Origin: Solicoccozyma terricola
Lineage: Eukaryota > Basidiomycota > Tremellomycetes > Filobasidiales > Piskurozymaceae
Direction of reading: 5' to 3'
DNA: 64,000 nt
NCBI GenBank assembly: GCA_001600875.1
Contig: BCLD01000001.1
Coordinates: 767,375 to 831,374, forward strand
Shown here: piece by piece, positions 12,756 through 24,366 of the stretch
Position numbering within the stretch: the first letter of the stretch is position 1
How the letters are laid out: the number at the start of each line of letters is the position of its first letter
Notes under the pieces: model-generated
Seen by the model: only the letters and a program-made list of their open reading frames with translations
What the model was told of the DNA's origin: nothing
Databases searched by the model: none
Position numbers and translations under genes: made by a program

Positions 12756-14148
12756 ATGGCAAACGATGGCAAACCAATGTGAGTGCGGTTGATGTCAAGT
12801 TGATGTCAATCATTGTGCGAGACTTGGGTTGAACAACATCCCCGTTCACTAGCGGCGGCTACGTCCCAAAGATGTACCTCGCCATCATCGGCCTGGCATG
12901 TTTCCTCACAGTTGGCATCTTGCTGTTCATTCGTGAGTTTCCCCGCTCCTACATCTACTTGGCCGCTGCAGTGCGCCTGACTATGAACGGCTTGCTCCTG
13001 TAGGTTTCTTCCGCAATGGAATGAGAAAGTACATGCTCCCAGTGACCATAGGTGCATGTTGCATGGCAGTCGGCTTCGGCGTCAGGATCGTTCAAGTCCA
13101 CAACTCGAGCTCTCTGGGAGTCTACATTGGCCAAACCTTGGTGGGTAGTGTGCATAAATCGTGACATCTCAAACTCCGGCTTATATCATTTCCTTTGTCA
13201 GTTCATCCTTCTGTCTCCGTGCGCCTTCCTAGCTCAGGACTACATGCTACTCCCTCGACTCGCCGAATGGCTTCAGGCCTCCGACCTTCTCTTCCTCTCT
13301 CCCCGACTCATCGTCCGGATATTTGTGATCAGTGATGTCTCAACCTTTTTCATTCAAGCTTCCGGAGGAGGCATGTCTGCCATGGGAGGCAGCACTGCCA
13401 ACGTCGGTGAAAAGGTTAGTGACGCTTGGGCGGAGTGTTCCCTCTCTCTCCTTCTCAGAGCCTAGTTGACAATGATATTTGCCAGATCTCGCTCGTGGGT
13501 CTGATACTGCAAGGTGTCTCATTTGGTCTGTTCACCGTGTTGCTGATTTCATTCGGTTTGAGGGTGTAAGTGTGAGAATAAAAGCAGCTTATCTGCCGTT
13601 GCTCATGGGATTGTTTGGCACAGCCGCAAAAACACTGCTTCGAAATGGTCATCAGTGGCGGAGTATCAGGCGCATCCTTACGATTCTGTTGGCCAACGAC
13701 ATTCGACGACCGGCCCCAAATGGAGTCAAGACTGGAGGGTTCTGTATTGGATGTTGTTGCTCACCTGCGTTGGTTTCTTGGTGAGTTAGACGCAGCACGA
13801 CCATGAGACAAGATTCTCACAAATTCAATCGATCGTAGACTCGATCCATGTACCGTATCGTGGAGTTCTCCCAGGGGTGAGCGGTTTATAGGGGTATTAC
13901 GGATGGTGTTGCGATTGCTAACCATCCCTCCCCCTTTTTCCAGTTACAACGGCTACCTCGTGACCCACGAGGGATACTTCTACCTTCTGGACTCTCTTCC
14001 TCTGCTCTGCTCCGTCTCCCTCTTCGTTGTAGTTTGGCCGCCTTGCATTCTCAACCGGGACTCGCCATACTTGACGAATGACATGGTGTTGGCGGCGAAG
14101 GCTCAGCCGTTGATGAGCGACGGATCCTGGACTACATCAGCTGCCTAG
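12756..14148 (+). CDS. RTA1-like seven-transmembrane protein
   Basis: Eight exons (12756..12778, 12853..12932, 13004..13140, 13202..13414, 13486..13565, 13624..13780, 13839..13876, 13944..14148) give 310 aa. The translated protein has about seven hydrophobic segments (for example MYLAIIGLACFLTVGILLFI and LYWMLLLTCVGFL). The RTA1 landmarks are present: FILLSPCAFLAQDYMLLPRL, ISDVSTFFIQASGGG, and a C-terminal TRSMYRIVEFSQGYNGYL block. Members of this fungal family (Rta1, Rsb1, Pug1) sit in the plasma membrane or ER and are linked to sphingoid-base export, azole or 7-aminocholesterol resistance, and porphyrin uptake. Which applies here cannot be told. The neighbours are a Zn2Cys6 factor and a P450 upstream and an SDR downstream on the same strand. 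Confidence 0.92.
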
Positions 14149-14502
14149 ACGGCGGGGCTCTCCAGTCCATGTCGTGCTCTGCAGCTTCCCTGGGCGTGCA
14201 TGTTGAAAGCACTCTGCAATAGATACATCTTCGCCTCAGCCAAATTTGTATTTCTGTAGACATTATTTCATTATTTTCGTAACATCATCGGCATAATTCC
14301 CGGCGTAACTCGATCGAAAGTGGAGTGGGCGTCGAGTGGAGGTACGATGGAGCACAATGTTACCGGGCCGTTGGTGGGGAGGAGAGGTACATGTATATAT
14401 ATATTCAGAGAGCGAGGTATCACAGCAGTCGTTATGTGACACACACACACACTTCGCCCTTTCAACCATACCTCCATATCTTCACCTTCCCACATTCTCA
14501 TC
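14149..14502. other. Intergenic spacer
   Basis: These 354 bases lie between the RTA1-like gene and the SDR gene. A (TA)n-like stretch lies at about 14394-14402 and an (AC)n tract at about 14441-14452. No gene is seen. Confidence 0.5.
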
Positions 14503-15713
14503 ATGTCCAACTACGCATACGCGGGCGGATCACAACCACCCGTTCATATCGCCTCAAGGGCTAAACCAATCTCTAAGCCGGTCTTCGTCACCGGTGGTTC
14601 TGGCAAGCTCGGGCGAGCGGTGGTGAAGGAGCTGAATGATCATGGTTATTTTACCATCGTGAGAGCCTTCGGTCGGCCCTTGAGGTGTTCGTTCTACACT
14701 GATGCTAATCGTACTTCTTTGTTCACTAGAGCCTCGATGTCAATCCAGCTCCGGCTGGAACACCTACTGGCAACCTCCCCAAGGCGTTCGTCAAGACGGA
14801 CCTTACCTCCATGGGGGACGTATTCGAGGCATTGACGTCGATCGACGATCGGTACACATTGTCCGCCTACGATCAGGTAGCCGTGATTCATCTTGCGGCG
14901 ATTCCTGCAGCGGGGTTAGCTACCCAGCATGTAACCATGCAAAACAACGTCATGTCGACGTACAACATCTTCGAAGCTTGCAGGAAGCTCGGCATCAAGA
15001 ATATTGTCTCGGCATCGTCGGAGACGTTGATCGGGTTGCCGCTGGTGAGTCCAGATCGAAGGCGATGACGGTGGCTGCGCATTTCCACTGATTTCGATTT
15101 TGCGTTTTGTTCTAGGACCCCGTCCTTCCTGACTCACTACCCATCACCGAGACCTCACAACCGCCACGTCCAGAGTCGGCTTACTCTCTATCGAAGCTTC
15201 TGGGCGAAGTCACGGCGGAGCAATACTGCCGATGGGATTCATCCCTGAAGATTGTCAGTTTGCGCTTCAGCAACGTGATGGAGGTCCAGCAGTATGAAAA
15301 GTTCAATACCGATGAGTTTCAGAAGAATGAGACGGGTAGGAGGTGGAACGCTTTCGGATATATCGTGAGTATCGAGGTGTGGCTGGGAGAGTGGGGAGTG
15401 CCTTTAGGTAGCCATTTGACTGACGCAGAAATCATTACTGTGGTTGGGCCAAAAGGACGCCCGAGACGGCGGTCAGGCATGCCGCAAGGCAATCGAGAAG
15501 GCGTACACCGGTCACCATGTGTACATTATTGCCAACGACGATACCGTCTTCCATCGTCCGACTGCGGAGCTCGTCAAGGAGCACTTTGGCAGCGTCAAGT
15601 GGAATGGATCGGAGATGGAGCACGGGACATTCAAGGGGAACGAGGGATTGCTCGGCAACGCCTTGGCCAGGAAGGAGCTGGGCTTTGAGCCACAGTATAC
15701 GTGGAGGAAGTGA
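14503..15713 (+). CDS. Extended SDR, NAD-dependent epimerase/dehydratase family
   Basis: Four exons (14503..14658, 14730..15044, 15116..15364, 15456..15713) give 325 aa. The Rossmann motif VTGGSGKLG is near residue 27-35, with the catalytic YSLSK (YxxxK) and an upstream Ser in SASSE. The pattern fits nucleotide-sugar or uronate-type epimerases/dehydrogenases, but the substrate is unknown. For exon 4 I chose the acceptor at 15454-15455, because it gives GYIDARDGGQACRKAIE, matching the conserved Y-x-D-x-R-D-x-A block. An upstream AG at 15427 would insert nine residues there. It lies downstream of the P450/regulator/RTA1 block. Confidence 0.87.
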
Positions 15714-15966
15714 GAATGAGCCGGGAGGATAGATAGCATGTCTTATGTTGTTGCTGTTTGAGGCCCCAATTCGATTCGCCACCGACACACCGCGGAAGCA
15801 GGCCGGCTTGTAATAAATAATGGTTGCACAGCTGTTGAGATGATCGTCCCAGGTGATACAAACCGTCGGGTCTCGTCGAATCATCACCACAACATCCATC
15901 CAACACTTGGTCCCCACCAGCAGCAGCGGTCGCACACTACCTCTCATCAACCTCCCACCTACTACA

Positions 15967-17173
15967 ATGTCAGCCAAGGACGTGAGTACCTTTTCGGGTC
16001 CAACTCGTGCGCAGTGTCGGCGAGGCGTGTCAGCCCACCGCGCATCACACACCCGCGTCCGACGATCATCGACGGCACTGTGTCTATCACTACCTTGTGT
16101 ACCATCACTTTGGAGCAGATCAGAAGAGGAGACACCGCCGCCGCCGCCGCCGCCGCCGTCACCGCCGTGATGTTAGGCCGGAGGTGCTTGATGTGAATGC
16201 TGATCTACCTTTCATTTTTCATCTTGGCTTTCTCCTAACCTCCCCCTGACCCCATTCTACCATGCTTGACTGCAACACCCTTCATTCGCTCTTCTCCATA
16301 TCTGAACAAAATGAATGATTCGCTTGACTCGTTCTCATATGACGATCATCACAATCAATCAACATCGCATAAACATCCCATCGCCGAACCTCTTCGAAAC
16401 ATCAACTCGATACCGTTATCCAATCGACATTCTAACACCCCGCACGACCAACCAATGAATGAAAAGTATTACAACCAGCAACCTCAGGGGTGCGTTCTGA
16501 TTCACCAGATTAACAGTCGCGGAAAGAGGTTTGCTGATCATAAACCAACTAACATCACCTTCCTATATAGCTATGGCCAGCAGGGAGGATACCCGCAACA
16601 AGGTGGTTACGGTGGTCCACCACAGGTACGGGCGAATGGCGGGCATCTCATTGCCACTGACTCCCCAACTGATGTCTGCAAACCTCCATGCCCGCCTCTC
16701 CAACACACCACCACTATTACTCAAATGCTTATCCTCTCCGCAACAGGGCGGTGGATACTACCCTCCTCAACCACAACAATCTTATCAACCGCAAGGCCAA
16801 TACTACCAGCCTCAACCTCACCCGAACCAAGTCTACGTTCAGCAGCCACCTCAAAAGAGTGGTGGTGGGGGAAACACTTGTCTCGCGTGGTGAGTGTCCC
16901 CCATACAACATCAGGACCCGTATTACCAGGGTGACTGACGGATGGCTCTACTTGGTATGGCATAGCTGTGCCGGAGCTCTGTGCTGCTGCTGCGGTGAGT
17001 AAAGGGTCGTGCCAGACTGCTGTCATGAGATGTTTTTCTGATGACTTTTTGTTGCTCTATAGCCGAGGAGTTGTGCTGTATGTTCATTCCTGCCCTCCAG
17101 CCGCGACCCTCACGTTTCACGGAGATAAGTAGCTGACTTTCGCTTATGCTCTTCAGGTGACATGATGTTTTAA
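15967..17173 (+). CDS. Small CYSTM-type cysteine-rich tail-anchored protein
   Basis: Seven exons (15967..15981, 16467..16489, 16571..16625, 16747..16889, 16966..16994, 17063..17077, 17157..17173) give 98 aa. The product starts MSAKDYYNQQPQG, continues with Gln/Tyr/Gly/Pro-rich repeats, and ends in NTCLAW, CAGALCCCCAEELCCDMMF. This is the layout of yeast YBR016W/YDL012C and plant CYSTM proteins: a low-complexity cytosolic tail and a short Cys-rich C-terminal membrane module, probably palmitoylated, at the plasma membrane and linked to stress tolerance. The first intron is long (485 nt). Inside it another in-frame ATG (16310) opens an ORF that runs into exon 2 (MNDSLDSFSYDDHH), so an alternative first exon is possible. 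A CTAAC branch-like motif at about 16432-16436 supports the splice at 16466/16467. Confidence 0.85.
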
Positions 17174-17826
17174 GTCGGAGTCGAAAGCAGAGAATGTTCC
17201 GAGCGCTGGAATCTCCTCTTTGTCCGATGCAACCTTCTCTTCGCTGATACTTTGTTCAATGAGTGACCGTTTTTTCCCCCTGTTGGTATGCTGTTTTTAC
17301 CTGCTTTAGCACGGACACTGCTGAGATTGTGGAGCCCGAGCCCGAGCCCGAGTGACGTTGTACCCCGCTGGTTGTGACCCACTTTGAGGCACCCGAGATT
17401 CAATCTGCTCCGTTGCTGCCTCCGGGTGTCTCGCCGATCTGAATATCTTCCGGGCTACCTAGACCACGTTCCAGACCGATCGGCGGCGCCGCCGTATGTT
17501 GTATTGCTGTGCCTGGACAGAATAAACAAGGGAATTCCTGGTACAAGATCGGGCATTTGCTCCGGCAGACCTAGAGCTTAATCTCCTGGGATGGCTCCGA
17601 ACCGTCTGTACCCAGGTTGGAGCACAGCTTCCCTTAGGCTGGACAGCAGCTTGTGCAAGTCACATGCGCGGGCAGTTGCCGACAACTTAGTTAGGCATGG
17701 ACGCCGCACCCTCTTGTTAGTTTGAATCCTCATCCTCATTTACCCGTTTGCTATGCATCGCCTACATAAAGAAGATGGCCGGGACAGCTCAGCCCGGTTC
17801 CTTCAGCACTCTTCGCATTATCCACC
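17174..17826. promoter_or_regulatory. Upstream region of GMC oxidoreductase
   Basis: These 653 bases have no coding signal. A short CCCGAG hexamer repeat lies at about 17335-17352. The proximal part (17730-17826) is pyrimidine-rich and should hold the promoter of the secreted oxidase gene. Confidence 0.45.
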
Positions 17827-20800
17827 ATGATTTCCCCCTTCAAGCTCACCCTAGCAGTCATCCCGTTGCTGGCCGGTGTGGCCACCGCTGCTCCCCATTC
17901 GAAACGCAACACTGCGATCACAGACGGATCTATCGTCAACGGCAAATCCTATGACTATGTGGTCGCAGGAGGCGGGCTCGGAGGTGTCGTCCTGGCAGCT
18001 CGACTGAGTGAGGACTCGTCAAGGACCGTTCTCATCATAGAGGCGGGTTATGATCAGGAAAATAACCCCGACGTAACGGGTGAGTGTCCTTCCTTCCCTT
18101 CCGGGCCATTATTGCCTATCCTAACCCATTCCTAATAACTCGTTCATCCCGCAGACGCATCTCGGTACCAATCCACCTTTGGCGGTCCCTTGGACTGGGC
18201 ATACCAGACCGTCCCGCAGACGTCGGCGAACTCTCAACCTCAAACAATCAGGGCTGGGAAAGCCCTGGGAGGAAGTACAACCATCAACGGTTTAGCCTGG
18301 AGTAAACCACATACCTTCCAGGTGAGGAAAGTTACGTCGTCCAATACAGGACTGTAGCCGCTGACAAAGCCTATCCGGTTTTAGATCGATGCTTTGGAAA
18401 CCGTAGGGAACGCAGGGTTGAACTGGGCTTCTCTGGAACCTTATGTGAGGTTGGTCTCCTTCTGGATCACCTTGCAGCGTGCTGAGTCAACGCCTCTGTT
18501 CCGCCCACTCCAGATGCTGCGAGCAGAAAATTGGCAGCCTCCCACTTCCTCGCAGGCCGCCGACGGATTGACCTACCGTGCTAGCTGTCATGCAAGCGGT
18601 GGTCCGATTGGCATCCAATTCGATCCGAATGCGTGGGTCGCCATTACCACATTGCCGTTTGCCAGTAGACTGACCGAGCACTGTACGTCTACAGGATGCC
18701 AGCGGATATGGAGAGGAATTTCAATACGACTGTTCTGAATCTCGGCTTGCCATATGCAACGTGAGTTGAGCCGCTGCAAGGTTGTCAGCTTCACTAGCTA
18801 ACTACATCAACTCAGAGACCTGACGTGCGGCGATCCTGCGTCTGTTGCCCCGATCGCCAATACGAGGTCTGGACAAACTAGGATTGATGCCTGTGAGCCT
18901 TTTAAGCGATCGTAGTTCATATGTGCGATCACCGTGCTAAAGTAGACATCACCGGATCACTTGCAGACCGAGGCTACCTTTATCAAAAGAACCGCCCGAA
19001 TTTAACAAGTGAGCGTAGCAGTCCGGCCACATGCGAGCCAAGATCTCATGAGCTCTTTTGCAGTTCTCACTGGAGCTAACGTCGGCAAGGTCCTTCTCTC
19101 GTCTTCGTCCACCCCAAAGGCGACTGGGGTTCAATTTATGGATCAATCTGGCAATACATACACTGCCAATGCAAACTTGGAGGTAATCATGGCTACTGGT
19201 TCCATAAAGACCCCAGTCGTGCTTCAGCAATCTGGAATCGGGCCCACCTCAGTCCTTCAAGCGGCCGGAGTCACTCAACTGGTCAATCTTCCGATCGGAC
19301 AGAACCTCATCGACCAGACGACGACGACGACAGACTTTACTTTCAGCGGCAGTCGAGGCGGTGGTCAGGTCATCACCTTCCCTAGGTTCCAGGTGAGTGG
19401 TACCTCTTCGCGATGTCGACCCCCTTCCTCACGCGGCCGCTCGTCGTACAATGACAGGACCTCGTGACTGGTGCAGATGCTACGACCCTCCGTAACATGC
19501 TCCAGAACGACCTTCCGACCTACGCGCAACAAGCTGTGTCTGCTGGCGCCGCACCAAACGCCCAAGCTCTGCTGACAGTGTTGCAAATTCAAAGAGATTG
19601 GATCTTGAATGACGGTGCTGGAATCTCCGAGAACTTTGATTACACGTTCAGTAAGTGTGAAAAAAGGGCGGTGCAGGTGTAACAGATTCCTGAGGGTTTT
19701 ACTCCGTCAGATCAAGTCCTAGGATACGACTCTTGGTACCTGCTACCCTTCGGACGGGGATCCGTCCAAATCAAAGACAACCAGCCGTTCAATAACAATT
19801 TCGCCATTGATCCTCGATACTTTTCAAACGCCTTTGATCGTCTCGCTCAGGGGGCCACCGCTCGATTTACACGGACCGTATCCACAACCTCTCCACTTCA
19901 AGCCAGCGTTCCTAGCGAGCAACAACCTGGCTCAGCTGTTCCGAACGGCGCTTCTCTAGAGAGCTGGGCAACCTGGACTCAATCCAATTATCGGTCGAAC
20001 TGGCACCCCATCGGAACTGTGGCGATGATGTCGCAAGCCCTCGGTGGTTCCGTCGACTCAAGCTATCGACTAGTGAGCGTTGTGACGATTTCTGCGCGCA
20101 GCTCCATTCTGACCCAAGTCCTGTCCTGTGTCACAGTACGGCGTGACTGGTCTCCGGGTGGTGGATGGCTCAATCCTCCCCTTCCAAGTGTCATCCCACT
20201 TGATGAGCGTCCTCTATGGCTTGGTTAGTCATCTGACCTTCACGTTTTCGTTCTTCCTTTGCTCATCATCTCTTGTTCTTGTAGGCCGAACGGGCTTCCG
20301 ACGTCATCAAGGCTGATCATGCGGGAACCTCGTCGACGTCTGCTCCGCCGAGCTCTACGTCTTCACGAGCATCATCCACCTCGATGTCATCCTCTTCCAC
20401 GGCTCCTCCTGTATCGACCGGACGGGCGATCCACCCAAACGGTGATACGACCAAGTGCCTAGATGTGGCGGGAGCCAACTATGCAAATGGCACACCTGTA
20501 GAGTGAGTGGAAGGAAAGGGCCAGAGGTGGCGTGAAGCTAACTGCGGCTGTTGTTGCTAGTATCTACGACTGCAACGGAAGCAACGCTCAGAAATGGGTC
20601 ATTGCGAAGGGTACGACTGCTGTCCAGGTCGCAGGTACAAACTTCTGCTTGGACGCGGGGTCCAACCCCGCGAATGGGGTCCAGATGAAGATTTGGACGG
20701 TTGGTGAACTCCATTCTAAAGAGGATGTGATGGCGAAGCTGATGCTGTATCTGCCCGACATAGTGCTATCCTGGCATTACTGCCCAAACTTGGTATTACA

Positions 20801-20992
20801 CCGACGACAATTATATCGCTGTGCAGGGTCAAGGCCAGTGCTTAGATCTTACCAATGGAGTCAAGACGAATGGGAATGTGATGCAGACTTGGGCAGTGAG
20901 TAACACTCGACAGATAGTGAGAGTCTAGACACTGACGCTCCCTGAACGAGCAGTGTACTTCGAACAACAACAACCAGCACTGGACTCTTTGA
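17827..20992 (+). CDS. Secreted GMC oxidoreductase fused to a CBM13 (beta-trefoil lectin) domain
   Basis: Fifteen exons (17827..18079, 18155..18321, 18385..18444, 18514..18632, 18695..18760, 18816..18892, 18967..19008, 19064..19392, 19458..19650, 19711..20072, 20137..20223, 20285..20502, 20561..20699, 20764..20895, 20954..20992) give 760 aa. There is a signal peptide ([17 protein letters not shown]) and then a KR kexin-like site. The FAD motif [23 protein letters not shown] signature 1 ([14 protein letters not shown]), GMC signature 2 ([18 protein letters not shown]) and the active-site SNWHPIGT and SSH histidines are all seen. A Ser/Thr/Pro linker leads to a C-terminal QxW trefoil: [34 protein letters not shown]. 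The enzyme likely oxidises an alcohol or sugar outside the cell and makes H2O2, with the trefoil binding carbohydrate. Substrate unknown. Confidence 0.93.
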
Positions 20993-21275
20993 GCAGAGTC
21001 ACGGACACACAGCGCCTGAGGTATCGTAGGAGGAAATTTGGTGCGACATCTGCACGGACACTATATATTTGATCAGGCATGTAACAGGAACTAGATAGCG
21101 CTTCGATAAGCCATGGCCATACCCGAGTGATGCTGGCTGGGGATGCTAGGGATCGGCCAGATGACGCGTCATATTCCGAGTTTATCGACCCGAGCAGTCT
21201 TTTGAAGAAGTAAACAACGGAATCCTCCATTCCATCTGCACCCTTCACCCTTCACCCATCCCATCCCATTCAGAC

Positions 21276-22319
21276 ATGGCCAGCACCATCATCTATCGTC
21301 CCATCCTCCTCTTGTCATCGCTCGCCTCTGCATATAGCCCCAAATCTCGCGATATACCCCATCATCGGTCTCTTCGCGACACCACTCTTCCCCTCTCTGC
21401 TTCCGCTCCAGATATGGCCTTGATAGCAAGCTCACGGCAAACCCGGTCTCTAGCCACTGTCAACTTGTCGAGGAAGAAGATGGCGATGGCTCAGAAGCTC
21501 ATGGATGAAGCTCTGGCAGAAGATGCAGATGGATGGGCGACGGAAGACGATGTGTCGGCGGATACTCACGGGGATTACGTCTGTAAGTACGCTGCCTAAC
21601 CCTAAGCCATCTGCACAATGCAGGCCATCTATCTTCGCTGTCTAACATGGCGAATCCTTCCCGTCGCCAGTGCATCTCTTTTGCATGGCCGTTTCCTCAC
21701 TTCTCTCGGCGCTTCCAATCACTTCTCTCTCGAAGCACCCAGAGGCATCCCAGCAACTCCGTTCCACTCTGCTGTCAGCGTCTGATCAGCTTCATCTCGG
21801 TTTGACATCTCAGGACCATACCAGTATTCACCATGCAGGAGGCCATGGGGAGGGAACCGAGATGAAGGAGCGAGTTGTTGGGTTGTTGGTCTCCTTGATG
21901 TTGTGGATTCGTTGGTCTGAGGTGAATGAATAGCGAACTCTTGGGCATGAATGGCACGGAACATTATTTTGATGCAAGGCCATTCCTCACAGATTCCCAT
22001 GTTCGTTCTGAGTACCTCCCTGCGACTCGTCAATCTGGTGAAGACTGTGGATACCCAGTATGGCTTAACAGAGACATTGATCAACAAGCTGAGAGGTCTG
22101 TTAGGCGGACGTGAGTTTTCGATCGTCATCTCGACGACGATCCTATCTGTGATGCCGATGCCAAGGTGACTTACCCGTTCTTTTCATACAGCGGCGTTCA
22201 CCACCATTCTCTTTGCCTTCGGAACCATGTTCTCAACGCTTGCTTGGATAATAATTGAGACACTGCGACGAGTGGCTGCGTCGGGGACACATCCGTATGA
22301 AGCAAAACCAGCCAGATGA
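21276..22319 (+). CDS. Unknown membrane protein, 267 aa
   Basis: I do not recognise this protein. Four exons (21276..21582, 21671..21921, 21993..22110, 22192..22319) close in phase to 267 aa. It begins with a hydrophobic leader (YRPILLLSSLASAYS) that could be a signal peptide. A Ser/Arg-rich stretch, an acidic segment and a hydrophobic helix (LFCMAVSSLLSALPI) follow, then a His/Gly loop. The end is strongly hydrophobic (VVGLLVSLMLWI and FTTILFAFGTMFSTLAWIII), with a short basic tail. All splice sites are canonical, which supports a real gene. It lies at the left edge of a 4.5-kb gene desert. An ER or vacuolar membrane role would be a guess. Confidence 0.65.
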
Positions 22320-22778
22320 AGGAGGGTATTGGCAGAGCGTAGCGCGATGAGATTCAGATGTGGTTGATAGACGGAAGAGCAGTTGTAATTCTGACGAGCT
22401 CAGAAGCGCTCCTCGTTGTACAGAACCTAAATGCTCATTCCACTTCAGTGTCGCTGACGTTCTGGGAGAGATCTTCGGTATCGCCAGATAGGCGGCATTG
22501 CCAGTACTCGTCTCAGCAACCATCATCCATATTGGCACGATGTCCTTGTGGAGCAGGGATCAGGTGGTGATCACAGACTGAGATCCAGGAGGAGGTACTC
22601 CGTGGAGTGTTCAGCTCCACATTTGAGAGGTTCTTCGATTGCGCTTTCACACTTAGTGTTACGAACCTGCCCTGCAGCTCCACAACATAGTACCAGAACA
22701 ATAAGGGCACCTCTTTCCCCATTCCCAATATGACCCTACTACGATAGGAACTTTACAACAATGAACCCTCCACCCCTT

Positions 22779-22810
22779 GGTTCTATTGCGGTTCTATTGC
22801 GGTTCTATTA
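22779..22810. repeat. Tandem 11-bp repeat
   Basis: The unit GGTTCTATTGC occurs twice exactly and a third time with an altered end. Confidence 0.9.
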
Positions 22811-23881
22811 CTATTACAGTTTCCCCTCAACACTTAGTCACTACTAAGTGTCCTCAAGCTCATACTAGGCTTTCCCCCTGGTCAAGTGATTCATTGCTAC
22901 AACTAGAACAGTTGGCAAGACAGCTAGCTAGCAAGTCCCATTCCCCAATTAGCAACTGACCACCCTTGTGTGCTAATACACCCAAGCGCCTGGCAACAAC
23001 CTCCCCCAAAGCTTGGTCGTAAGACTTAGAGACTACGGGTTGCAGGAATAATGGGGACTGGTCGCCATGGCGTGTGTTGTCTCTCCACTCCACGTAAGCC
23101 AAAAAGCGCGTTCAACACGCTAGAGGTTACATGTGCAAGATAGAGCATGTTCTCGTATGGAGGAAGGAATTGAAGACCAGTTGCAAGATCTTGGGTTTAC
23201 CAGCGGGAATTCGACCTCAGTATCATTGTTTTGAAGTAAAAACAGCGTCTATGGCTACGAGCTGGAACGAATAGTACATCGCTCGCGGCGCCGCACACTT
23301 GAAGAGCACTCCTTGAAAATTACTAGCTATCTAGATATGTCTGAACACATCGTTTATGAGCCAGTAACACTGCCAACCTCTGCTATGTTGAGCGTAAATG
23401 CCAGAATTTATGTGCCCAGACGTGACAAATTTGCTGCAAAGGTTTAAAACAGGGTTGAGGTGGCATCGGGTACGCATACTCTATCGACCACATTACAATC
23501 GGATGACAGGGAAAGGATAGTATGATGCACATCGAATGGAGAAGTCAGAGTGATATCTTCTGAATTAACCAGTTTCCGCAAGAAACAGCGGCCAACGCTA
23601 CCACACGTCCAGACAAATAATGTTGCCTTCTTTTCTAAGCCACAATGTTCAGTCCTGAGAGGTTTTTGTGCAGATTATTCATATCAACGGCATGTATATC
23701 TGTCCATGCTGCGTCACTAGAGCACTACGTCGCTCCATTTCGTCACCGAGACACGTAAAGGAGCCTGCAACTCTTCCCCTAAGCGCAGAATAAGTCGAGT
23801 CATCTTGATGGCAAGGCTGTGACCATCAACAAAGGGTAGCTGTCATGTTAACAAGTTATACACGAGAATGAATTCCGCTTC

Positions 23882-23962
23882 GTTCTGCAACATGAAACAA
23901 GTGGGACAAGATGCAAAAGTGGCTGTGTTCTGCAACATAAAAGAAGAGGATAAGATGCAAGA
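23882..23962. repeat. Imperfect direct repeat, 45-bp period
   Basis: Two copies of a segment that starts GTTCTGCAACAT and ends AAGATGCAA, at 23882-23917 and 23927-23962. They differ by several substitutions. Confidence 0.75.
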
Positions 23963-24338
23963 CCGCTGAAGTCTTCGAAATACTTAGGAAGGTCCCATGT
24001 CCCGTTGTCAGATGTCTGCAATGTAATCGAGCGGGTAATCATATCTCCGACACAATGGAACGATTGCCCATTTTTATTCGGCTTAGTTCGGGATCGAGTA
24101 TTGCAGAAAACCGTCGAACGATCATATAAATCGGGGCAGCATATCGCCCGCTCAGCCACACCAGCCGCCTGTCAGCATGATGAAGACGAATGTGATGGTC
24201 CCCACCCTTTCATGCCTGAAATTCCCCATTCCCAATGTTCAGAACACACCTTTTGGCAGAAGGGTTTGTACTTACATGTTGCAACCCTTTGTAAGCTCTT
24301 GTACCGACTTCGCCGACACTATTTCGTGATATGCATAT

Positions 24339-24366
24339 GGGGGGGAGGGGGGGGGGAGGGGGGGGG
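24339..24366. repeat. Poly-G tract
   Basis: 28 bases, all G except two A. Runs like this are error-prone in sequencing, so the length is unreliable. Confidence 0.9.

Noticed and set aside
16266..16934. Single long ORF of 222 aa over the CYSTM gene
   Set aside because: It reads through two introns with GT...AG borders. The spliced product matches the known Gln/Tyr-rich plus Cys-rich layout and the unspliced one does not, though its start may be an alternative exon.
20400..20992. Ricin-type lectin domain as a possible toxin gene
   Set aside because: Only the beta-trefoil sugar-binding fold (CBM13) is present, fused to an oxidoreductase. There is no ribosome-inactivating domain.
22860..23102. 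80-aa minus-strand ORF in the gene desert
   Set aside because: No domain, no splice continuation and no homology that I can recall. Treated as chance or as a decayed fragment.
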